Below, piece after piece: positions 22,004 through 26,814 of a stretch of DNA of 26,814 nucleotides (its first letter is position 1; each line of letters begins with the position of its first letter). The DNA is from CAYRIY01 sp964424335. GTDB lineage: Bacteria; Bacillota; Limnochordia; DTU080; RSA5. A program made the position numbers and the translations under genes. The stretch lies in the NCBI GenBank assembly GCA_964424335.1, contig CAYRIY010000045.1, forward strand, positions 1 to 26,814, written 5' to 3'. The notes under the pieces were generated by a model. That model was given only the letters and a program-made list of their open reading frames with translations, had not been told where the DNA came from and did no database searches.

Positions 22004-24357
22004 AGCCGACTCAACCTCTTTCTCATTCGCAAGCGAACCGCTTCGCCAATCGTGTTTAAGCAAAACGTGAACGCAAACAAGAGGAGCGACGCCACAAAGA
22101 GCGTCCGGTAAAGCGTCCCCCCGACCGGCGCCTCGGGCAACTCGACCGCAATGTTGGCCGAAAGCGCTCGAAAGCCGTCGAAAATGTTCATCGACATCAC
22201 CGGCGTGTTGCCCGTCGCCATCAAGACGATCATCGTTTCCCCGGCTGCCCTGCCGATGCTGACCAACACGGCCGATAAGATCCCGGGCAACGCAGCGGGC
22301 ACGACGACCCCGAGGGCCGTCTGCCAGCGAGACGCGCCAAGCGCCAAGCTGCCTGCGCTGAGCGAGCGGGGAACGCTCGAGAGCGCGTCCTCGGACACGC
22401 TAAAGACGACCGGGATGACTGCAAAGCCCATGACGATGCCGATGACGAGCGAGTTTCGCTGCTCAAAGCCAAGTCCGAGCGCATCGAAGAGCCAGTAGCG
22501 AACGTCTCCGGCCATCGCCCAGGCCTCGAGCGCGGGACCGAGCGCCAAGGCTCCGGCGGCTCCCGCCAAAACCACGGGAATGAGCAGAACGGCCTCGGCG
22601 CCGCGGGGGATGTTCCGGCGAATTCGGGGAGGCAGCTTGGGCCAAATAAACGCCGCCGACACGATCAGCGCGGGGATGACGACGAGCATGAGCAGAAAGC
22701 CCGGCAACACCTTTGAAAGGATCGGCGCAAGCCAAAGCCCGGCCAAAAACCCTAGGACCACGCTGGGCAGCCCCGCCATGATCTCGATCGTCGGCTTGAC
22801 GACCGACTGCAGTCTCGGATGCATGAATTGCGACGTGTAGACGGCGCCGAGGACGCCAAGGGGCAAAGCGAAGATGAGCGCGTAGATGGTACCTTTGATC
22901 GTGCCGAAGGCAAGCGGCACGAGGCTAAACTTGGATTCGAACGCATCGGTCGCACCCGTCGACTGCCATACGTGCGCCGGCGCCCGATACCCTTCGTAAT
23001 GGATCGGCGCGAAGAGAGTCCTCAAGCTGACCTCCGGGTGGGGGTTACGCACGTCCCACAGCGTGAGCCCCCGATCCGACAGATTGAGCTGCCCGTCGCT
23101 CTTGGGCGAGATCACAACGCTGATCGCTCCGGCGCCAACGGGCCTGGAGTAGAACGTCTGCTGGGATGTGGAGTGGTGCATGGCCGCCACGCCGAGCTCG
23201 TCGAGGGTCACAAAGGTCCGATTGCGCTGCGACGGCGCAATGTCCCGCACGGCGGACTCGTGAGGCTGCAGGACGTGGATTCGGTGAAACCGCCTTGTGG
23301 TCGCTCCTTGCGCCGGGTCGTTTTCTCGGACCTCAAACCAGGCCGAGACGCCGCCGCCGGCGTCGCCAACCACGACCGTCTGGCCACCGATGAGAAACGT
23401 AAGGGCCGTAACGGCGCTTGTTCCCACCGCTCCCCCGTATGCCAGATCGCCCGCCTCGGGACCGCTTGCGACGATTTCCGCAACCAACTGCGGCGACGTC
23501 GGGTTTTGCAGACTCCACTGGTACAAGAGGCCCGCATCGGTGCCGACGAGCAGCGCCCGCCCGTCCGGCGACAGTGCGAGCGCAGTCGCCCGCCCCCGAA
23601 TGTCGCCCGTGAGGTCAAAGAGGCGCTCGATCGATTCTCCGCCCCCAAACATAGACCTCGAGACCTCCCGCGTTTTGAGCAAAACGACGCTCTCAGCCGT
23701 GATCCCCGCCACGGTCGCTCGATCCCCGCTTCCCGCGATGGCGACGTCGCGGATTGTTCTGCGTTGCGGGTCGAGCAAGACGCGTTCGCCTGACCTCGCC
23801 ACAAAGTCGATGACCCGCCGCGATCCTTCGAAGCGAACGGGAAATTGCACATCGATCGCGCCGACCCAGCCGTCCTCGGCGCCGTGAACGACGCGCCCCT
23901 CCCAGGGGATGTAGCGCGCCGCGGTGAGCTTGGGCCGGTGCGCTTCCGTGTCCTTCGACTGACCGAGGTCCGCGGCCTCATCTGCTGCAGCCAAAGGAAG
24001 CGCGCCGGAGTGCAGCGCCTCCGCAACTAGGGGCGCAATGCTCTTGGTCAACCGCCCTTCTTCCAGGTCGATCACGTCGATCGTGCCGTCTTGGCCCAGC
24101 ACAAACGCGTACTCCATATACTCGTCCACGCCCGCCGCCAGCGCGCCCGACATTGCAGCCCCGACGCCCGCATCGTCAAACCGGATCTCGACCCTTTCCG
24201 ACACGTGCGCGCCTTGAAGGAGCGGCAGCACTTCTTTGCCGATAAACCCAACCAAGGCCAAGACGGCAATCAGGATGGAGAGGCCCCCCAAGTGGGCGAG
24301 GCCTCTCCCTGCTCGATCGGCGATTTTTCGGTTTGTTCGAACCCGTCCTTCGTTAAT
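22000..24357 (-). CDS. pstC: phosphate ABC transporter permease PstC, long type with beta-propeller-like domain
   Basis: 785 aa if the frame starts at ATT 24357, 763 aa from TTG 24291; E. coli PstC is 319. After helix 1 (LGGLSILIAVLALVGFIGKEVLPLL) comes an outside domain of about 390 residues with WD40-like repeated strands (AFVLGQDGTIDVIDL, VHGAEDGWVGAIDV, ALSPDGRALLVGTDAGLLYQW, FVTLDELGVAAMHH, LSDRGLTLWDVRNP), suggesting a beta-propeller. The permease core follows (PLAFGTIKGTIYALIFALP, PSVVLGFLAG, SLALGASRWQTALGVVVPA, GETMIVLMATGN). This long form is known from gammaproteobacteria; finding it with long PstA suggests a matched pair. No ATG or GTG lies near the start. The ATT has GGGGAG 9 nt upstream and keeps a DRAGR segment conserved before helix 1 in long PstC proteins. 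Confidence 0.9.
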   Translation of the reverse strand: MNEGRVRTNRKIADRAGRGLAHLGGLSILIAVLALVGFIGKEVLPLLQGAHVSERVEIRFDDAGVGAAMSGALAAGVDEYMEYAFVLGQDGTIDVIDLEEGRLTKSIAPLVAEALHSGALPLAAADEAADLGQSKDTEAHRPKLTAARYIPWEGRVVHGAEDGWVGAIDVQFPVRFEGSRRVIDFVARSGERVLLDPQRRTIRDVAIAGSGDRATVAGITAESVVLLKTREVSRSMFGGGESIERLFDLTGDIRGRATALALSPDGRALLVGTDAGLLYQWSLQNPTSPQLVAEIVASGPEAGDLAYGGAVGTSAVTALTFLIGGQTVVVGDAGGGVSAWFEVRENDPAQGATTRRFHRIHVLQPHESAVRDIAPSQRNRTFVTLDELGVAAMHHSTSQQTFYSRPVGAGAISVVISPKSDGQLNLSDRGLTLWDVRNPHPEVSLRTLFAPIHYEGYRAPAHVWQSTGATDAFESKFSLVPLAFGTIKGTIYALIFALPLGVLGAVYTSQFMHPRLQSVVKPTIEIMAGLPSVVLGFLAGLWLAPILSKVLPGFLLMLVVIPALIVSAAFIWPKLPPRIRRNIPRGAEAVLLIPVVLAGAAGALALGPALEAWAMAGDVRYWLFDALGLGFEQRNSLVIGIVMGFAVIPVVFSVSEDALSSVPRSLSAGSLALGASRWQTALGVVVPAALPGILSAVLVSIGRAAGETMIVLMATGNTPVMSMNIFDGFRALSANIAVELPEAPVGGTLYRTLFVASLLLFAFTFCLNTIGEAVRLRMRKRLSRL

Positions 24358-24363
24358 CGAGGC

Positions 24364-25335
24364 TCACTCCCCGGCCACAAGCGCGACCTGTTTGGCGGCG
24401 AAATCGGCAGGCACGGAAAGGTACCCGTCCTTTTCGACCGCTTCCTGACCCTCTCGGGAGAAGATGTACCGGACAAACTCCCGGACGAGCGGATCGATCG
24501 GCTGATTGGGGGCCTTGTTCACGTAGATCTGTAGAAACCTGGCGAGCGGGTAATCGCCGGAGAGGACGTTTTCTGCGCTGGTGTCGAAGTAGGGCTCGCC
24601 TTCAGCCCGAGCAAGCGGCACCGCCCGCACGCCCGACGTGATGTAACCAATCCCGCTGTAGCCGATGCCGTACCGATCGACGGACACGCCCTGCACGACC
24701 GCGGCCGATCCGGGCTGCTCTTTCACCGTGTTGCGAAAGTCGCCGCCAAAGAGCGCCACTTCCTTGAAGTATCCGTAGGTGCCGGAGGCGGAGTTACGGC
24801 CGTAGAGGCTAACGGGACGATTGGTCCAATCTCCGGTGAGCCCGGCCTCGCCCCAGGTGTTGATGGCAGGCCCGCCGCCCTGTTGGTTCCTGGAGAACAT
24901 GGAATCGACTTGGGCAAGGGTGAGCCCTTGGATCGGATTGTCCTTGTGGACGTATACCGCGAGCGCGTCGAGGGCGACTTGGAGCATCGTCGGCTTGTAC
25001 CCGTACCTCGCCTCAAAAGCGTCGATTTCGCTTGGTCTCATCTCCCGAGACATCGCGCCCACTTGCGCGGCGCCGCTGATCAAAGCGGGTGGAGCCGTGC
25101 TCGACCCTTTCCCTTCGACTTCGATCCTCACGTTGGGGTAGTGTTTGCGAAAGCCTTCGCCCCAAAGGGCTACCATGTTGATCATCGTGTCGGAGCCGGC
25201 CGAGATGATCGTGCCCGAGATGCCGCTCACCGGTTGGTATTCAGGCAGGTTGGGATCGACGGCCGCAAGTGCGGAGCCCGTCATGAGACACACGGCCAGC
25301 AGCGCCGTGAGCGCGAGACGTCGAAGCCTTTTCAT
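24364..25335 (-). CDS. pstS: phosphate-binding protein PstS
   Basis: 323 aa. The second of two closely spaced ATGs (25335) is chosen, since GGAGG lies 7 nt before it but only 1 nt before the first (25341). A signal peptide MKRLRRLALTALLAVCLMTGSALA is followed by phosphate-binding landmarks: ISAGSDTMINM, GKGSSTAPPAL, ALDALAVYVHKDNP, LYGRNSASGTYGYF and IGYSGIGYITSGV. No lipobox Cys sits at the cleavage site, so it may be released or held by another means, unlike usual Gram-positive PstS lipoproteins. The variant resembles the soluble type of Pseudomonas and cyanobacterial SphX. The stop TGA is 6 nt before the ATT proposed for pstC. Confidence 0.95.
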   Translation of the reverse strand: MKRLRRLALTALLAVCLMTGSALAAVDPNLPEYQPVSGISGTIISAGSDTMINMVALWGEGFRKHYPNVRIEVEGKGSSTAPPALISGAAQVGAMSREMRPSEIDAFEARYGYKPTMLQVALDALAVYVHKDNPIQGLTLAQVDSMFSRNQQGGGPAINTWGEAGLTGDWTNRPVSLYGRNSASGTYGYFKEVALFGGDFRNTVKEQPGSAAVVQGVSVDRYGIGYSGIGYITSGVRAVPLARAEGEPYFDTSAENVLSGDYPLARFLQIYVNKAPNQPIDPLVREFVRYIFSREGQEAVEKDGYLSVPADFAAKQVALVAGE

Positions 25336-25405
25336 CGTCATTCCTCCAAAATTGAACGTTTGCGAGACGAGGCAACGTCTGCCATCGTTTCCCGCCTTTT
25401 CGCAT

Positions 25406-25473
25406 ACGATCGTAACAGGGAGTTGTTACGATCGTTTCACCCTTTGTGTTACGGATTGGACACAAAGGTGAAC
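25406..25473. promoter_or_regulatory. inverted-repeat array upstream of pstS, candidate Pho regulatory region
   Basis: Two palindromes lie back to back. The first is ACGATCGTAACA (25406-25417) with TGTTACGATCGT (25424-25435), a perfect 12-bp pair with a 6-nt spacer. The second is GTTTCACCCTTTGTGT (25434-25449) with ACACAAAGGTGAAC (25460-25473), an imperfect pair with 9 perfect core bp and a 10-nt spacer. Read on the pstS strand they give GTAACA, GTGAAA, GTAACA at 12- and 11-nt intervals, which resembles the 11-bp-spaced repeats of PhoP boxes, and GTTCACC, as in actinobacterial Pho boxes. It lies 70-140 nt before pstS. Confidence 0.5.
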
Positions 25474-25558
25474 GGCGTTGCATTCCGATGGCGGTTTTTC
25501 ACGGCGCTGGTTAGAAAGGGAACTCTCTATGGCATGAGGAAGATGATAGCCAACTTAC

Positions 25559-25861
25559 ATGGTATGGGGAGTGATCCAGGTCGTGGACGACGGTCCGAGT
25601 CCGGGCACAAAGCTGCCATGGTCGAAGCGGCTGCTCCTGAGGATCAGGCTCGCTGCGCCCGGAGACGACAGAAAGAAAGTGAAGACACTCATCCGAACCG
25701 CCGACTCATGGCTTTCGGAAGGGCATTACGAAGCGGCCCGATGCCTGTATCAAAAGGCGATCGAGCTGGCAAGGGAGTTTGGGACGCACCACCTCGGCAA
25801 AGTCGCGTCAAAGCGCCTGCACCAGGCGGAGCGGTCTCATGAAGCGCATAGCGGCGCGTAA
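25559..25861 (+). CDS. hypothetical small TPR-like protein
   Basis: 100 aa, basic, no signal peptide. Residues about 45-75 (ADSWLSEGHYEAARCLYQKAIELA) match a tetratricopeptide helix pair: W-x2-x-G-x2-x-x-A at the first helix and a second AIELA helix. Such motifs mediate protein-protein contacts. I recognise no specific family. The start is uncertain: ATG 25559 has no good ribosome site (GAGGAAG is 16 nt away), and GTG 25583 with GGGGAG 11 nt upstream is an alternative. It is divergent from pstS and could share its regulatory region, and it converges with the GMC gene, leaving only 4 nt between stops. Confidence 0.5.
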   Translation: MVWGVIQVVDDGPSPGTKLPWSKRLLLRIRLAAPGDDRKKVKTLIRTADSWLSEGHYEAARCLYQKAIELAREFGTHHLGKVASKRLHQAERSHEAHSGA

Positions 25862-25865
25862 GGTG

Positions 25866-26814
25866 TCACGAGGGGCGCGTCGCCATGGGGCGCTCCTTTG
25901 CCCCGCGACCGCCCACCTCGCCTTTACGAAATCGATCAAGCAATCGGTCCGCCGTTCGAGCGGCGAGCGCCATGACGGTCTCCGTCGGATTTCCCCCTCC
26001 CGACGTAGGAAAGACGGCGGCGCTGCAAATGTATAGATTGGGCACATCGTGCGCACGGCACTCGTCGTTCACCACCGAGTTGGACGGGTCGTCGCCCATG
26101 CGGCAGCCGCCCATCAAATGTGCCGTGTCGGGCACCACGTAGCGGGGCTTTCCCCCGGCGGCTTGGAGAATGCTGTTGCCCATCTCGACGGCGTGCCGGA
26201 TCAAGGCGTTGTCGTTTGGGCTGTAGCTAAAGTTGACGATGGCCCGCTTCATCCCGTACTCATCCGTCTCGTCGGCGAGCTGCACATTGTTTTGCTCATC
26301 GGGCAGCACCTCGCCAACGAGCGTTACCCGGCCGTAATAATTGTAGTTATAGAGGGCGTCACGCCACTCTTCGCCCCAAATGCCAGCCTTGCTCAAACCC
26401 CCGGCAAACTCGAGCGGCCTTGCGCCGTGCGCGTGCAATGTGTAGCCGCGCGCGAACCCCCTGTCCTCGTCCGTTTCGTAAAACGCCTGCGTCGTCGCGA
26501 GCACCGGCGTTCCCTTGTAGAGGCGAATCTCTTCGTCAAACAGCGCGTACATATCGTGGCTCGAGTGCGGCATGATGCATTTGCCGACCATGCCGCTCGA
26601 GTTAGCAAGCCCATCCGGAAAGCGACTGCTCGTACACTGAAGGAGCAGTCTCGGCGTCTCGACGACGAAGCTGCTCAAGATGACGACCTTCGCCTTTTGC
26701 CGGTGCTCTGCGCCATCGTGCTTAAAGACGACCCCGCTCACGAGGCCGTCGTCCCCCACCTCGACCTGAGTTACCATGCAGTCGCTGAGCACCTCGGCCC
26801 CGTACGAAATCGCC
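25866..26814 (-). CDS. GMC-family oxidoreductase, C-terminal part (cut by window edge)
   Basis: The frame is open to the right edge, so about 315 C-terminal residues are seen; the FAD-binding N-terminus with its GxGxxG lies outside. Seen: AISYGAEVLSDCMV, then VVILSSFVVETPRLLLQC (the flavin-domain pattern A-G/S-x3-T-P-x-L-L), GMVGKCIMPH, and the GMC C-terminal block TAHLMGGCRMGDDPSNSVV ... NLYICSAAVFPTSGGGNPT. The His of TAHLMGG and the NPT are active-site and FAD-contact positions of the family. Members oxidise alcohols, sugars or sugar acids; it looks closest to gluconate 2-dehydrogenase / fructose dehydrogenase flavoprotein subunits, but no small or cytochrome subunit lies downstream. Confidence 0.85.
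   Translation of the reverse strand, partial: AISYGAEVLSDCMVTQVEVGDDGLVSGVVFKHDGAEHRQKAKVVILSSFVVETPRLLLQCTSSRFPDGLANSSGMVGKCIMPHSSHDMYALFDEEIRLYKGTPVLATTQAFYETDEDRGFARGYTLHAHGARPLEFAGGLSKAGIWGEEWRDALYNYNYYGRVTLVGEVLPDEQNNVQLADETDEYGMKRAIVNFSYSPNDNALIRHAVEMGNSILQAAGGKPRYVVPDTAHLMGGCRMGDDPSNSVVNDECRAHDVPNLYICSAAVFPTSGGGNPTETVMALAARTADRLLDRFRKGEVGGRGAKERPMATRPS

Noticed and set aside
22000..24357. PstC as an assembly fusion of a WD40 gene and a short pstC
   Set aside because: The frame is continuous, helix 1 precedes the propeller-like part as in known long PstC proteins, and PstA has a matching long form.
24883..25842. 319-aa plus-strand frame spanning pstS and the region upstream
   Set aside because: Antisense to pstS, crosses its palindromic upstream region, and shows low-complexity composition; the other frame in 25559-25861 has a TPR-like motif.
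1..26814. CRISPR arrays, insertion sequences, phage or toxin-antitoxin genes
   Set aside because: No regularly spaced repeats, transposase motifs or phage-type proteins were seen; the only tandem repeat is the short 4 x 13 bp block.

Overview
The window looks like chromosome from a GC-rich, endospore-forming Firmicute, possibly a deep-branching thermophilic lineage of the Limnochordia / Symbiobacterium / Thermaerobacter / Sulfobacillus kind. The spore evidence is an alpha/beta-type SASP-like gene at 778-1125. Shine-Dalgarno sites are strong and GTG/TTG starts are common, which also fits. The genus cannot be fixed from sequence reading alone.

Layout, left to right. 1-1190: the start of a secreted protein (minus, cut by the edge), a FUN14-family membrane protein and the SASP-like protein (plus), closed by a strong hairpin. 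1230-3773: a class V aminotransferase (minus), a Gfo/Idh/MocA oxidoreductase (plus), a 17-bp perfect hairpin, and tRNA-Ser(UGA) with its own promoter. 3775-12748: a compact minus-strand operon for an oligopeptide/oligosaccharide-type ABC importer, in transcription order: an 820-aa solute-binding protein with a permuted fold, DppB-like permease, DppC-like permease with a large loop insertion, two ATPases, a 61-aa two-helix membrane protein, and a second solute-binding protein of ordinary architecture. 13107-13517: a group II truncated haemoglobin (plus). 13541-17501: a DUF58 / DUF4129 / MoxR gene set (minus) with no transglutaminase, and a 4 x 13 bp tandem repeat ahead of moxR. 17576-25335: a complete phosphate-starvation block on the minus strand, pstS-pstC-pstA-pstB-phoP-phoR. 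PstC and PstA are both of the long type with extra extracytoplasmic domains, and an array of inverted repeats lies upstream of pstS. 25559-25861: a small TPR-like protein (plus). 25866-26814: the C-terminal part of a GMC-family oxidoreductase (minus, cut by the edge).

How the genes work together. PstSCAB takes up phosphate, and PhoR/PhoP at the 3' end of the same operon probably senses and controls it. The seven-gene ABC operon is tightly coupled by ATGA overlaps and Shine-Dalgarno sites inside upstream genes. Its two binding proteins of different design probably feed one permease pair. The most unusual items are the permuted 820-aa binding protein with its co-adapted permease, the small two-helix protein inside the operon, the possible ATT start of pstC, and the opp terminator lying beyond tRNA-Ser so that the opp transcript would run antisense through the tRNA. 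No insertion sequence, phage gene or CRISPR array was seen.
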